64,000 nucleotides of DNA from Roseateles depolymerans (GTDB taxonomy: Bacteria; Pseudomonadota; Gammaproteobacteria; Burkholderiales; Burkholderiaceae_C), in the NCBI RefSeq assembly GCF_003387155.1, contig NZ_QUMT01000005.1, forward strand, positions 124,001-188,000. Reading direction: 5' to 3'. Under the pieces are notes generated by a model, which did no database searches, was not told the DNA's origin, and was given only the letters and a program-made list of their open reading frames with translations. The position numbers and the translations under genes are program-made. The stretch's first letter is position 1, and every line of letters starts with the position of its first letter. Shown in pieces: positions 30,153 to 40,103 of the stretch.

Positions 30153-30258
30153 ACCTTACCCCCGCAGACTGTGGACAAGTCGTGGGAGAAGCTGAGGCCG
30201 GCTGCCGCAAGTCCTTGATCTTGCAGAGAAAAGCTTCCTCTGCTCAAGAATGAGGCAG
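30153..30258 (+). repeat. 106-bp imperfect direct repeat, copy B
   Basis: This is the partner of 23452-23557, in the same orientation, beginning ACCTTACCCCCG about 31 bp after the paralogue 5 stop. The two copies bracket a 6.6-kb block holding paralogues 4 and 5. The motif TGTGGACAA in both resembles a DnaA box with one change. It lies in front of the convergent methyltransferase end. Confidence 0.85.
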
Positions 30259-30266
30259 CGGCGGTC

Positions 30267-31526
30267 TCAGGCCGTGGCCAGATGGCCGTCCTGGATCAGC
30301 AAGGTCTCCAGCGTCTGCTGGCGCAGCCCATAGAACTGCTTGATGTCCTGCAGCTGCTGCACGAGCTCCGCCCGGCGGGCCGTGGAGACGCCTTGCGGCC
30401 GCTTCACCGCAAGCACCATCTTGTTCTTGCTGGTGTGTTCCAGCGCAATGAACTCGATCACCTGGGTGTCATACCCCATCAGCTCCAGCAGCAGCGCACG
30501 GACCGAATCGGTCACCATCTCCGCTTCCTGACCCAGATGAATGCCATGCTGGAGCAGCGGTCGCAGGGCAGCGGGCGTGCGCATCTGCGGACGGACTTCC
30601 TTGTGGCAGCACGGGGCACACATGATGATGCGAGCGCCGCTGCGCAGGCCCACATGCATGGCGTAGTCAGTGGCGATGTCGCAGGCATGCAGGGCCACCA
30701 TGACTTCCAACCGCATGTCTTCACGGGCCCGGACATCCCCCTGCTCGAACCGCAGCCCCTGCAGGCCGTGACGGGCGACCGCCTCATTGCCCACGCGGAC
30801 CATGTCGGGCCGCAGCTCCACGCCCTGCACGTCAGGCGAGAGCCCCAGCCCTTGCAGGTAGTCGTGCATGGCAAAGGTCAGGTAGCCCTTGCCCGATCCG
30901 AAATCAGCCAGCCGCACCCGCGTGCCGGGGTCGGCCAGGCCGGCATGGCGAACCGCCGCGGCGAAGATCTCGATGAACTTGTTGATCTGCTTCCACTTGC
31001 GCGCCATCGCCGGCACCAGGTCCACCCGACCCTTGACCTCATGGGTCACGCCCAGCTCGCGCCAGAACGGGCTGTCGAGCGACAGGGCCCGGGGTTTCTG
31101 GCGGTCGTGGCCGGCCTCTTCGCCCCCCGCGCGACCGGCGTCGGCCACCTTGCGCGCCACATGCAGCAGCGGCTTGCCTTTGCGGCTAAAGCGCAACTGG
31201 ACCTGCTGAGTGGCGGTGTCCAGATTGGCCTGCGCAAAGGAAGCGCCCAGCAGGCGCTGGATCTCGTTCACGCCGTCCTCCACCGCATGGTTGCGGGTGA
31301 TGTCCTTGGTGGCGTGACGCCAGAGAAAGGTCAGCGTCGGCTCCCCGCGCAGCTCGATCAGACGAATGGTCAGACGCTCGATGTCGTCGTCCCCTTCGTA
31401 CTTGCTCAGCAGCAACCGCTCCAGCCGGCGTTCAGCCACCGCCGTTCGCAGCAGGCGTACAAAGCGCTCGCGTTCATCGGGAGCGGCGGGCGATCCGGGG
31501 GGCGGCGGGACAAGAGAGCTGAACAT
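30267..31526 (-). CDS. SAM-dependent methyltransferase (Methyltransf_32-like)
   Basis: In this 419-residue protein the first 200 residues form an unrecognised N-terminal domain that includes basic and Trp-rich segments (FLWRHATKDITRN, FSRKGKPLLHVARKV). A class I methyltransferase domain follows from about 200. The SAM-binding loop is LADFGSGKGYLTF, the acidic strand end is VQGVELRPD, and a CAPCCHKEVRPQ motif is typical of the METTL25/Methyltransf_32 group. The substrate is not evident; RNA or protein is possible given the basic N-terminal half. It stands alone on the minus strand, converging on the effector-like block. Confidence 0.8.
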   Translation of the reverse strand: MFSSLVPPPPGSPAAPDERERFVRLLRTAVAERRLERLLLSKYEGDDDIERLTIRLIELRGEPTLTFLWRHATKDITRNHAVEDGVNEIQRLLGASFAQANLDTATQQVQLRFSRKGKPLLHVARKVADAGRAGGEEAGHDRQKPRALSLDSPFWRELGVTHEVKGRVDLVPAMARKWKQINKFIEIFAAAVRHAGLADPGTRVRLADFGSGKGYLTFAMHDYLQGLGLSPDVQGVELRPDMVRVGNEAVARHGLQGLRFEQGDVRAREDMRLEVMVALHACDIATDYAMHVGLRSGARIIMCAPCCHKEVRPQMRTPAALRPLLQHGIHLGQEAEMVTDSVRALLLELMGYDTQVIEFIALEHTSKNKMVLAVKRPQGVSTARRAELVQQLQDIKQFYGLRQQTLETLLIQDGHLATA

Positions 31527-31636
31527 GGGAACCAGGGCGGGGGACAGCCGTGAATTGTCGCGGAATCTTCGGCGGTCGCTGGCTCCGGGGTGGGAGGCCC
31601 TTTCAGCGTCACCCCTGCGGCATCACCCCTTCGGCA

Positions 31637-32599
31637 TCACCCCTGCGGCATCAGCGCATGACGCGCCCGGGCGACTGCCTGCGCGGCGTCCTGAACGCCC
31701 AGCCGCTCGCACAGGGTGCGCATGCGGCCGTCGTAGGCCTGCTCGCTCAACCCCAGTTCATGCACCTGCTGGCGCGGCAACGGTTGCCCCAGGGTCCAGT
31801 ACAGCAGTTCCGCGTCCGACAGCGGCAGGTCCAGCGACTTGGCCAGCCGCGACACCAGCGCCGCTTCATCCCCTTCATGCAACACCAGCAACCAGTGCCC
31901 GGCGCCGATCACCTCCGGGTCCGCCGGCATCAGGTTGAAGCTGAGCCGCTGGCGCAACTGCCCCGCCCTCGGCGCCACCGTCAGGCCCGACGGCGCGGCG
32001 CCCGCGCGTCGCCGCAGCGCCTCCCGGTGCAGCCAGGCCAGCACTTCCGGTGGCAAGCGGGCATGGTCGGCCCAGGGCGCCGGGAAATACTGCGACATCA
32101 ACAGGCGCGCCTGCGGGGTCTGCCAACTGCAGTGACCGTCCCGCTCCCGCACCGTCATGCTGGCCACCGGCCGTTGCGGTTCGGCCACCGGTGCACGGTT
32201 GACCGGATGGATGCGACGCTCGATCAGCGCCAGCAGTTCACTCAGCCGCACGGGTTTGAGCAGGCAGTCGGTCGCGCCGGCATCCCGCAATGCGGCGCCG
32301 CGTTGCGCATCCTGCCGACGGCTGAGGGTGATGACCGGCACTCCGCTGGCGGCCAGCTCGCGAAGCAGGCTCACGCAGGCGGGCCAGGCCAGGTCGGGCA
32401 GCTCCATGTCCATCAGGATCAGGCGCGGCAGCGCGGTGAGGTCCGCCAGCGCGGCCTGAGCGGACGGGACATCACCGGCGCGGGTCAGCTCATAGCCGCT
32501 CTCCTCCAGCACCTCGGCCAGCGGCTGGACCGAGAGCGCCTGGACGATCAGCAGCCGCTGCGCAGCGGGAGACTTCTCTTCGGACATCAGGTCGGGCAT
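31637..32599 (-). CDS. Atypical response regulator with C-terminal helix-turn-helix
   Basis: This 320-residue protein has a receiver-like domain at about 14-130. The phospho-acceptor Asp64 (LILMDMELP) and the conserved Lys116 (CLLKP) are present, but the acidic pair that should follow the first strand is Val-Gln (LLIVQALSV). Magnesium binding and phosphorylation are therefore doubtful. The middle section is unassigned. The C-terminal about 60 residues (LSDAELLYWTLGQPLPRQQVHELG...) look like a degenerate LuxR-type helix-turn-helix. The start at 32599 was chosen from the beginning of the domain; an ATG at 32587 is equally possible. No sensor kinase is adjacent. It is divergent from the SPOR-domain gene, with 165 bp between them. 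Confidence 0.7.
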   Translation of the reverse strand: MPDLMSEEKSPAAQRLLIVQALSVQPLAEVLEESGYELTRAGDVPSAQAALADLTALPRLILMDMELPDLAWPACVSLLRELAASGVPVITLSRRQDAQRGAALRDAGATDCLLKPVRLSELLALIERRIHPVNRAPVAEPQRPVASMTVRERDGHCSWQTPQARLLMSQYFPAPWADHARLPPEVLAWLHREALRRRAGAAPSGLTVAPRAGQLRQRLSFNLMPADPEVIGAGHWLLVLHEGDEAALVSRLAKSLDLPLSDAELLYWTLGQPLPRQQVHELGLSEQAYDGRMRTLCERLGVQDAAQAVARARHALMPQG

Positions 32600-32764
32600 A
32601 TGTCTCCACCATACAAATCCCATGCCCGGTGCACAAGCGCCAATGGAGAGAGTCTGAACATCGGTCAACAAAGCCCGCAAGGCGGCCGCTTTGACGCCTT
32701 CCTGCGCGGCTGTGCGGCCCGGGACGGGGTTTGCGCGGTTCGTTGCACGACATAATCGTCCGGT

Positions 32765-34420
32765 ATGGACGAACAGCCCGGTTCCAACGACAACGCCCTC
32801 CCGCCGGCTGCCGCGCCGGCAGCTGCACCGTCCGCCGCGCCGGTAGCTGCCCCCTCCCCGGCCTCCGCCGCAGCGGCTGACGCATCATCGGGGACCGCGT
32901 CGCCCGCAGCAGCGCCGGCCGCGCCGTGGGAAGGCCCTGCCCCGGATGCGGTGGCCTGGCTGCTGGTCAACTGGCACAACAAACATCCGCTGGCTCGCCG
33001 CATCGGTGTGCAGGACGTGCACACGGTCGGTGCCGTCGCCCTGCCCTTCCTGGCCCAGCCGCTGCCCAAGGAACCCAGCCTGGATGCCGCCTCCACCGTG
33101 GCTTCGCCGGAGGACGCGCCCCCGGCCAAGCCCAAGCGACGCTGGCCCTGGCAACGCCGAAAGGCCGCTGCGGGCGGACCGCGCCGGGCCTGGAGCGACG
33201 TGTTCATCCCCGGGCTCAAGCCGGATGCCGTGGCCGCCATGGCGCTGGATTACGGCTTCACCAGCGCCCCGGACGAGTTGCCGCTGCGCCGGGTGGAGAT
33301 CAGCAACAGTGAACTGGAATCGGGCGGCGCGACCCAAAGCGGTGCCTGGCCGATGGAGCTGGTGCTTTTGAGCGCCGCCATCGACGCCGGTCCCGCGCGC
33401 ACCCGCGTGCTGGTCGGGCGCAGGGACCAGGTGCTGGGCAAGCGTGCGCTGGACCCCAAGCGGCTGGGTGCCGTCGCCGCAGTGGCCGTGGTGCTGCTGG
33501 CGCTGCTGCTTTGGGGGCTGTGGCCGCACGCGGCCAAGGAATCCGATGCCGCGCAGTCTGCGGCTGCGGCGGCCTCGGCGGCTTCATCCGCATCGGCCGC
33601 CGCTGGTGCGTCCAGCGCCGCCAGCGATGCGGCAGCCAAGGCGGCCATGGCCGCTTCGGCCGCTGCATCGTCAGCCGCCAGCGAAGTGGATGCCGGCGAA
33701 TCCGCCGCCGTGCCGGGAGACAGCGCCTCCGCCGCGGCTTCCGCAGCGATGGGGACCCCAGCGGCCCAGGCAGCGGCCTCAGCAGCCTCTGGCGCCGCCA
33801 GCGAGCCCTCGGCAGCGGCTTCTTCGGCGACCGCTGCCAGTGGTGCCCAGTTGCCCTTGCCCAAACCGCGCAGCAACGGCGGTCGTCCCAGCCTGCAGTC
33901 CGGCGTGGAGCGGCTGAAGGAAGAACAGGCACAGAAGCAGGCGCAGGCCACGCAGGGCCAGACCCCGCAGGCGCCAGCGCCCTCACCCGCTCCTGCCAAG
34001 GACGACAAGCCGTCACCGGCGTCGACTTCGCAGGCGCCCGCTTCGCCATCGCCCAGCCCACAGGCAGCAGGTGCCAAGGCGGGGACGGCCAAGGCCCCCG
34101 ACGAGGCCGAGCAGCGGCTCGCCGTGGACGATGCAGGCCTGGGCAAGCTGATCAACCGCAGCGCGCCGGGCGCCAAGCTGGTGGCCCTGGTGGGCCTGCC
34201 GCAGAAGACCAAACCGGAAGCCGAAGCCCAGCTCGCCCGCATGCAGGAGATGGTGGGACAAACGCTGCGCGGCGGCGGCCAGGTCCTCTCCGGCGCGGTG
34301 TTCCAGACGAAGGAAGGGTGGCGGGCGGCCGTCTGGCCGTTTGGCAGCCGGGAGGAGGCTCAGCTCATCAACGCCACGCTGCTGGCGCGAGGCGTGCGGG
34401 CCCGGGCCGTCGATTTCTGA
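32765..34420 (+). CDS. SPOR-domain protein with one transmembrane segment
   Basis: In this 551-residue protein the N-terminal about 60 residues are Ala/Pro-rich. A cytoplasmic part of about 170 residues includes a basic RRWPWQRRK patch. One transmembrane helix (AAVAVVLLALLLWGLW) lies near residues 237-252. A long Ala/Ser/Pro-rich periplasmic stalk runs about 260-450, and a C-terminal SPOR-like domain spans about 460-551 (AKLVALVGLPQKTKPEAEAQ, QVLSGAVFQTKEGWRAAVWPFGSREEAQ). SPOR domains bind denuded glycan strands at division septa, so a cell-division or envelope role is likely. The stalk is highly repetitive at the DNA level. It converges with argJ. Confidence 0.75.
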   Translation: MDEQPGSNDNALPPAAAPAAAPSAAPVAAPSPASAAAADASSGTASPAAAPAAPWEGPAPDAVAWLLVNWHNKHPLARRIGVQDVHTVGAVALPFLAQPLPKEPSLDAASTVASPEDAPPAKPKRRWPWQRRKAAAGGPRRAWSDVFIPGLKPDAVAAMALDYGFTSAPDELPLRRVEISNSELESGGATQSGAWPMELVLLSAAIDAGPARTRVLVGRRDQVLGKRALDPKRLGAVAAVAVVLLALLLWGLWPHAAKESDAAQSAAAAASAASSASAAAGASSAASDAAAKAAMAASAAASSAASEVDAGESAAVPGDSASAAASAAMGTPAAQAAASAASGAASEPSAAASSATAASGAQLPLPKPRSNGGRPSLQSGVERLKEEQAQKQAQATQGQTPQAPAPSPAPAKDDKPSPASTSQAPASPSPSPQAAGAKAGTAKAPDEAEQRLAVDDAGLGKLINRSAPGAKLVALVGLPQKTKPEAEAQLARMQEMVGQTLRGGGQVLSGAVFQTKEGWRAAVWPFGSREEAQLINATLLARGVRARAVDF

Positions 34421-34471
34421 CGGGCCCCGGCCGCGGCAGGCTTAGGAACCGGTCCCCGCAGGGGCGAGCCC

Positions 34472-35701
34472 TCAGGACCGGTAATCGGCGTTGATCGTCA
34501 CGTACTCGTGGCTGAAATCGCAGGTCCAGACGGTGGTGCTGGCCGCTCCCCGGTTCAGGCCCACGCGCACGGTGATCTCGCTCTGCTTCATCACCCGCTG
34601 GCCGTCCTCTTCCCGGTACTCCGGGCGGCGGCCGCCGCGGGTGACCACATGGACGTCGTCCAGGTGCAGCTCGATCAGGCTCTGGTCCAGGTCGTCGATG
34701 CCGGCATATCCCACCGCCGCCAGGATGCGGCCCAGGTTGGGGTCGCTGGCGAAGAAGGCGGTCTTGACCAGCGGCGAGTGCGCAATCGCATATGCGGCTT
34801 TGCGGCATTCGTCTTCGGTCTTGCCGCCCTCCACCACCACCGAGATGAACTTGGTGGCGCCTTCGCCGTCCCGCACGATGGCCTGGGCCAGTTGCTGGGA
34901 CACGGCCACCACCGCATCGCGCAGCAGGCGGCCTTCCTCGCTGCTGAGCGAGGTGATGGGCGCATGGCCTGCCTGGTGGGTGGCGATCAGCACGAAGGAG
35001 TCGTTGGTCGAGGTGTCGCCGTCAATCGTGATGCGGTTGAAGGACAGGTCCGCGGCTTCCCGCACCAGCGGCTGCAGCAGCTCGGGCGCGATGACCGCAT
35101 CGGTGGCCACAAAGCCCAGCATGGTGGCCATGTTGGGGCGGATCATGCCGGCGCCCTTGGAGATGCCCGACAGCGTCACCGTCTTGCCGCCGATCACCAC
35201 GGTGCGGGAGCAGGCCTTGGGCAGCGTGTCGGTGGTCATGATGCCGGCGGCGGCTTCGCCCCACTGGTCCACGCCCAGGGCAGCGATGGCGGCGGGCAGG
35301 CCCGCGACGATGCGGTCCACCGGCAGGGTTTCCATGATCACGCCGGTGGAGAACGGCAGCACCTGCTGCGGCTCCAGCTGCATCAGGCCGGCCAGCGCTT
35401 CGCAGGTCTGGCGCGCACGAGCCAGACCGTCGGCGCCGGTGCCCGCGTTGGCATTGCCGGTGTTGATGACCAGTGCGCGGATGTCGCTGCGCTGGGCCAG
35501 ATGCTCCTGGCAGACCTGCACCGGCGCGGCGCAGAAGCGGTTGCGGGTGAAGACACCGGCCACGCTGGCGCCAGGGTCCAGGGCCACCACCGTCAGGTCA
35601 CGCCGGTTGGCCTTGCGGACCCCTGCCATCGTGACGCCCAGCCGCACGCCGGGCACGGGCAGCAGGGAGTGGGGATCGGGAGCGGTGAGGTTGACAGGCA
35701 T
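34472..35701 (-). CDS. argJ: Bifunctional glutamate N-acetyltransferase / N-acetylglutamate synthase ArgJ
   Basis: This 409-residue ArgJ transfers the acetyl group from N-acetylornithine to glutamate in arginine synthesis. The self-cleavage site is in [20 protein letters not shown], where the Thr after NMA becomes the nucleophile of the beta chain. Other conserved blocks are NTGNANAGTG and [12 protein letters not shown], and the protein ends [10 protein letters not shown]. The start at 35701 ([22 protein letters not shown]) fits the family; the upstream 44 codons of open frame do not. The argB gene lies 27 kb away, so arginine genes are scattered in this genome. Confidence 0.95.
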   Translation of the reverse strand: MPVNLTAPDPHSLLPVPGVRLGVTMAGVRKANRRDLTVVALDPGASVAGVFTRNRFCAAPVQVCQEHLAQRSDIRALVINTGNANAGTGADGLARARQTCEALAGLMQLEPQQVLPFSTGVIMETLPVDRIVAGLPAAIAALGVDQWGEAAAGIMTTDTLPKACSRTVVIGGKTVTLSGISKGAGMIRPNMATMLGFVATDAVIAPELLQPLVREAADLSFNRITIDGDTSTNDSFVLIATHQAGHAPITSLSSEEGRLLRDAVVAVSQQLAQAIVRDGEGATKFISVVVEGGKTEDECRKAAYAIAHSPLVKTAFFASDPNLGRILAAVGYAGIDDLDQSLIELHLDDVHVVTRGGRRPEYREEDGQRVMKQSEITVRVGLNRGAASTTVWTCDFSHEYVTINADYRS

Positions 35702-35850
35702 GGCGGTGCTGCTCAGGAAGTGAGAGGGGGACGGCCCCGGGCCGGGACCGGATGATCGTGGCGCGCATTGTAGGAGCGGCCCTGGGCTTGCAGGTCGGCA
35801 ATGCTTGTAGGTCGGCAATGTGCAGGCCTGCATGGGGCGCCCTGGAAAGC

Positions 35851-35875
35851 AAAAGGCCTCGCAATGCGAGGCCTT
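35851..35875 (-). terminator. Terminator after the first PEP-CTERM gene
   Basis: AAGGCCTCGCA is followed by its perfect complement with one base between them, and the AAAA run at 35851-35854 becomes a T run on the minus strand. It lies 43 bp beyond the PEP-CTERM stop codon. Confidence 0.75.
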
Positions 35876-35917
35876 GGAGGCAGTCCGGGGCGATTGAGCG
35901 GGGTTGCCTGGCGTGGG

Positions 35918-36472
35918 TCAGCCCTTGCGACGGCGACGGGCCACCATCCCCATCACGCCCAGGCCTGCCAGCATGAGGCCCGCGCTGGCCGGTTCCGGCA
36001 CCGGCGAGGCCAGCACGTTGAACGTGCCGGTGTAGCTGGCGCTGATGCTGGAGCCCAGCGGCAGCTCGCCGCCGGCGTAGCCCTCGACCGTCAGCAGCAC
36101 ATCGCCGCTCAGGCCCGTCTGCGTCAGATACCCCAGGCTGGTGCGGGTGCCGTCCGGCTGGACGGTCGTCTGGATGGACAGCGGCACGCCATTGAGCAGC
36201 ACCTTGCTGAAGGTGATGAACTGGTCGTCGCTGGCGCCGATGGTGATCAGGCCCACTTCCACCAGCGAGTTGCCGGTCAGGTGCAGCTTGAAGGTGTCGG
36301 TGAAGCTGCCGACCTCGAAATAGGACACCGGATTCGCACCCGTGGCGCTGCTGCCATCGGTGCCGGAGATCAGGTCCACATCCACCGAGCGGGCGGCTGC
36401 GGGCGCTGCCACGGTCAGGGCCAGCAGGCCAGCACCCAGCAGGGCGATCAGAGGTTGGGTCAGACGTTTCAT
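35918..36472 (-). CDS. PEP-CTERM sorted exported protein
   Basis: This 184-residue protein has a signal peptide (MKRLTQPLIALLGAGLLALTVAAPAAA). A beta-rich body of about 130 residues follows, and the C-terminal sorting signal is VPEPASAG, a hydrophobic helix and RRRRKG. PEP-CTERM proteins are processed by exosortase and are often linked to extracellular polysaccharide. Its body shares the FxDTFxL, GYAG and S-Y-(T/S)-GTFNV elements with its neighbour at 36535, so the two are tandem paralogues. No exosortase or EPS genes are in the window. The start at 36472 begins the signal peptide. Confidence 0.85.
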   Translation of the reverse strand: MKRLTQPLIALLGAGLLALTVAAPAAARSVDVDLISGTDGSSATGANPVSYFEVGSFTDTFKLHLTGNSLVEVGLITIGASDDQFITFSKVLLNGVPLSIQTTVQPDGTRTSLGYLTQTGLSGDVLLTVEGYAGGELPLGSSISASYTGTFNVLASPVPEPASAGLMLAGLGVMGMVARRRRKG

Positions 36473-36534
36473 GAGGGGCGATCTGAAGGAGGTTCGGACG
36501 ATGCGGGCAGGCAGCAAGGGGCGAGCACCGCCTC

Positions 36535-37089
36535 TCAGGCCTTGCGGCGGCGCGACACGGCGATGCCGGTCAGACCGGCCAAGGCCAGGGCCAGGCTGGC
36601 CGGCTCCGGCACCTGCGAGACCTGCGTCACGTTGAAGGTGCCCGAGTAGCTGGCGTTGATCGGCGTTCCCGCGGCCAGGCCAGCGCCGGCGTAGCCGTGC
36701 ACCGTCAGCACCAGCGGCGCGCTCAGCAGCGTGTTGACGAAGCTGCCGGTTTCCACGCCATCGGGATTGCTGCCCAGCAGGCTCTTGGTGAGCGAGTAGG
36801 CGACGCCGTTGATGCTGGCCGACACGAAGTCGATGTCCAGCACCTGGGTGGAGCCCAGCGTGGTGAGGCTCGCATTGATCTTGGCCCAGCCGTCCAGGCC
36901 CGTCAGGGTGAAGGTGTCGATGAACTCACCGGCGACGGTGTGCACCGACTTCAGCGTGGCCGTCTGGGTGGCGCCGGTCTTGCTCGCCTGCAGGGCGACG
37001 GACTGTTCCGCCAGCACCGGTGCGGCCTGTGCGGCGGCGGCGCTGGTGGCCAGGAGGGCGACGAGAGTCAGACGGTGAAACATGGGCAT
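36535..37089 (-). CDS. PEP-CTERM sorted exported protein (paralogue)
   Basis: This protein is 184 residues long, or 182 if translation starts at the Met two codons later (37083), since both ATGs are in frame. A signal peptide (FHRLTLVALLATSAAAAQA) is followed by a beta-rich domain with GEFIDTFTLTGLDGW and LVLTVHGYAGAG. The sorting tail is VPEPASLALALAGLTGIAVSRRRKA. It resembles the downstream PEP-CTERM gene in length, domain and tail and lies 62 bp upstream of it, so an operon is likely. No function is known beyond export and exosortase processing. Confidence 0.83.
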   Translation of the reverse strand: MPMFHRLTLVALLATSAAAAQAAPVLAEQSVALQASKTGATQTATLKSVHTVAGEFIDTFTLTGLDGWAKINASLTTLGSTQVLDIDFVSASINGVAYSLTKSLLGSNPDGVETGSFVNTLLSAPLVLTVHGYAGAGLAAGTPINASYSGTFNVTQVSQVPEPASLALALAGLTGIAVSRRRKA

Positions 37090-37260
37090 GGTCGTTGTCA
37101 GTCAGCACCCGAAGGGACGGGTCTTGCGTGGACTGTATCGAGAGGTGCGTGAGGCCGGTCTCCCCGCCTCGCGGGGGAGCGCCCACCATGCGGGCGATCT
37201 GCGTGACAAATCACACGGCTCGCAAGCCAGGCGCCGTCACGGCCCCCTGGCGCGTCCAGC

Positions 37261-37291
37261 AAAAACAACAGCGGCACCCGAAGGTGCCGCT
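37261..37291 (-). terminator. Rho-independent terminator after secA
   Basis: AGCGGCACC and GGTGCCGCT pair around a CGAA tetraloop. The AAAAACAAC on the left reads as a T-rich run on the minus strand. It lies about 60 bp beyond the secA stop codon. Confidence 0.85.
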
Positions 37292-37349
37292 GGGGGGCTG
37301 GTGACTGGGGACTGCGCCGGGTCTCAGCGACCCGCGCTCGTCGTGAAGA

Positions 37350-40103
37350 TCAAGCCAGCTTGCCGTGGCACTGCTTGAACTTCTTGCCGCTGCCGCACGG
37401 GCAGGGATCGTTGCGACCCACATGGCCCCACTCCGGCGGAATGGCGGCCGGGCCGGTCGCTTCGGCGTCCTGCGAGATGGAGCCGTCCTCGTTGGGATGG
37501 GTGTAGGTCACATTGCTGACGCTCTCGGCCCGCTGCTCGATGGCTTCGGCCGCAGCGCTGGCTTCTTCCTCGCTCTGGATGCGGACCTTCAGCAGCACGC
37601 GCGTGACATCGGTCTTAACCGTGTCCAGCAGTTGGGAGAACAGCTCGAAGGCTTCGCGCTTGTACTCCTGCTTCGGATTCTTCTGCGCATAGCCACGCAG
37701 ATGGATGCCCTGGCGCAGGTAGTCCAGCGAGGCCAGATGCTCACGCCAGTGCTGGTCGATGCTCTGCAGCAGCACCATGCGCATGAAGGGCGTGAACTGC
37801 TCCAGGCCAACGCGGTCCAGCTTGTCCTGGAAGGCGGCGTCGCCGGCGGCGAGCACCTTTTGCAGGATGTCCTCGTCGGTCAGCGTCTCGCTCTTTTCCA
37901 GCAGCGCGGTCAGCGGCACGTCCAGCAGCCAGTCCTCGCGCAGCACGCGCTCCAGGGCCGGCAGGTCCCACTGCTCTTCCAGGCTTTCTTCCGGCACGAA
38001 ACCGCGGACGATGTCCGTCAACGTGCCATGGCGCAGATGGGTGATCTGCTCCAGCAGGTCCGACGCTTCCAGGATCTCGTTGCGCTGCTGGTAGATGACC
38101 TTGCGCTGGTCGTTGGAGACGTCGTCGTATTCCAGCAGCTGCTTGCGGATGTCGAAGTTGCGGGCTTCGACCTTGCGCTGGGCGCTTTCGATGGAACGGG
38201 TGACGATGCCGGCCTCGATGGCCTCGCCCTCGGGCATCTTCAGGCGGTCCATGATGGCCCGCACGCGGTCGCCCGCGAAGATGCGCATCAGCTGGTCGTC
38301 CAGCGACAGGTAGAAGCGCGAGGAGCCCGGGTCGCCCTGGCGGCCCGAACGGCCGCGCAGCTGGTTGTCGATCCGGCGGCTTTCATGACGCTCGGTGGAG
38401 ACGACCCGCAGGCCGCCAGCAGCCTTGACCTGCTCGTGCAGTTGCTTCCACTCGTCCCGCAGCGTGGCGATGCGGGCCTGCTTGTCGGCCTCGGACAGGG
38501 ACTCGTCGGCCTCGATGGCCTCGACGTCCTTCTCGATGCTGCCGCCCAGCACGATGTCCGTGCCGCGGCCGGCCATGTTGGTGGCGATGGTGATCACACC
38601 CGGGCGACCGGCCTGGGCAATGATGTCCGCCTCGCGGGCATGCTGCTTGGCATTGAGCACCTGGTGGGGCAGCCCCACCTTGACCAGCATCTCGGCGATC
38701 TTCTCGGAGTTGGCCACCGAGGTCGTGCCCACCAGCACCGGCTGGCCGCGCTGATGACAGTCGCGGATGTCCTCGATGACGGCGTTGTACTTCTCGTCAT
38801 CGGTCTTGTAGACCAGGTCCAGTTCGTCGCGACGCACCGTCGGACGGTTGGGCGGGATCACCACGGTTTCCAGGCCGTAGATTTCCTGGAATTCGTAGGC
38901 TTCCGTGTCGGCGGTGCCGGTCATGCCGCCCAGCTTGCCGTACATGCGGAAGTAGTTCTGGAAGGTCACCGAGGCCAGGGTCTGGTTCTCGGCCTGGATC
39001 TGCACGCCTTCCTTGGCTTCCACGGCCTGGTGCAGGCCGTCGCTCCAGCGGCGTCCGGTCATCAGGCGGCCGGTGAATTCGTCCACGATGATGACTTCGC
39101 CGTTCTGCACCACATAGTGCTGGTCACGGTGATAGACGTGGTGGGCCCGCAGCGATGCATACAGGTGATGCATCAGCGTGATGTTGGCCGCGTCGTAGAG
39201 GCTGGCGCCTTCGGCCAGCAGGCCGGTCTGGCTCAGCAGGCGCTCGGCATTCTCGTGGCCGTCTTCGGTCAGGTAGATCTGGTGAGACTTCTCGTCCACC
39301 GTGAAGTCGCCCGGTTCGATGACGCCTTCGCCGGTGCGCGGGTCCATCTCGCCGATCTGGCGCTTGAGCTTGGGCGCGACCTGGTTGATGGCGTGGTACA
39401 TCGCCGTGTGGTCTTCGGCCTGGCCGGAGATGATCAGCGGCGTGCGGGCCTCGTCGATCAGGATGGAGTCCACCTCGTCGATGATGGCGTAATGCAGGCC
39501 GCGCTGCACGCGGTCCTGCACTTCGTAGACCATGTTGTCGCGCAGATGGTCGAAGCCGTATTCGTTGTTGGTGCCGTAGGTGATGTCGGCGGCGTAGGCG
39601 GCCTGCTTCTGGTCGCGCGGCGCATGCGGCAGGTTGATGCCGACGCTCAGGCCCAGGAAGTTGTAGAGGCGCCCCATCCATTCGGCGTCACGACGGGCGA
39701 GGTAGTCGTTCACCGTCACCACATGCACGCCCTTGCCGGCCAGTGCGTTCAGGTAGACCGGCAGCGTTGCCATCAGCGTCTTGCCTTCACCGGTGCGCAT
39801 TTCGGCGATCTTGCCGGCATTGAGCACCATGCCGCCGATCAGCTGCACGTCGAAGTGGCGCATCTTCAGGACGCGCTTGCTGCCTTCGCGGCAGACGGCA
39901 AAGGCTTCGGGCAGCAGGTCGTCCACCGATTCGCCGCCGGCGATCCGCTTCTTGAACTCTTCGGTCTTCCCACGCAATTGCTCGTCGCTCAGACCTTCGT
40001 ACTGGGGCTCCAGCGCGTTGATCTGCTGGACGACCTTGCGATAGGTCTTGAGCAGCCGCTCATTGCGGCTGCCAAAAATCTGGGTCAAAAGCTTGGGCAA
40101 CAT
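37350..40103 (-). CDS. secA: Protein translocase ATPase SecA
   Basis: This 917-residue SecA is the motor that drives preproteins through SecYEG. Nucleotide-binding domain 1 has [14 protein letters not shown] (Walker A) and the [16 protein letters not shown] helicase motif. The preprotein cross-linking domain follows, then nucleotide-binding domain 2 with [13 protein letters not shown] and [21 protein letters not shown]. The C-terminus has the zinc/SecB-binding finger [14 protein letters not shown]. The length and ends are normal. It is divergent from the DciA-like gene across 290 bp with no other gene seen; this pairing is common in betaproteobacteria. Confidence 0.98.
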   Translation of the reverse strand: MLPKLLTQIFGSRNERLLKTYRKVVQQINALEPQYEGLSDEQLRGKTEEFKKRIAGGESVDDLLPEAFAVCREGSKRVLKMRHFDVQLIGGMVLNAGKIAEMRTGEGKTLMATLPVYLNALAGKGVHVVTVNDYLARRDAEWMGRLYNFLGLSVGINLPHAPRDQKQAAYAADITYGTNNEYGFDHLRDNMVYEVQDRVQRGLHYAIIDEVDSILIDEARTPLIISGQAEDHTAMYHAINQVAPKLKRQIGEMDPRTGEGVIEPGDFTVDEKSHQIYLTEDGHENAERLLSQTGLLAEGASLYDAANITLMHHLYASLRAHHVYHRDQHYVVQNGEVIIVDEFTGRLMTGRRWSDGLHQAVEAKEGVQIQAENQTLASVTFQNYFRMYGKLGGMTGTADTEAYEFQEIYGLETVVIPPNRPTVRRDELDLVYKTDDEKYNAVIEDIRDCHQRGQPVLVGTTSVANSEKIAEMLVKVGLPHQVLNAKQHAREADIIAQAGRPGVITIATNMAGRGTDIVLGGSIEKDVEAIEADESLSEADKQARIATLRDEWKQLHEQVKAAGGLRVVSTERHESRRIDNQLRGRSGRQGDPGSSRFYLSLDDQLMRIFAGDRVRAIMDRLKMPEGEAIEAGIVTRSIESAQRKVEARNFDIRKQLLEYDDVSNDQRKVIYQQRNEILEASDLLEQITHLRHGTLTDIVRGFVPEESLEEQWDLPALERVLREDWLLDVPLTALLEKSETLTDEDILQKVLAAGDAAFQDKLDRVGLEQFTPFMRMVLLQSIDQHWREHLASLDYLRQGIHLRGYAQKNPKQEYKREAFELFSQLLDTVKTDVTRVLLKVRIQSEEEASAAAEAIEQRAESVSNVTYTHPNEDGSISQDAEATGPAAIPPEWGHVGRNDPCPCGSGKKFKQCHGKLA

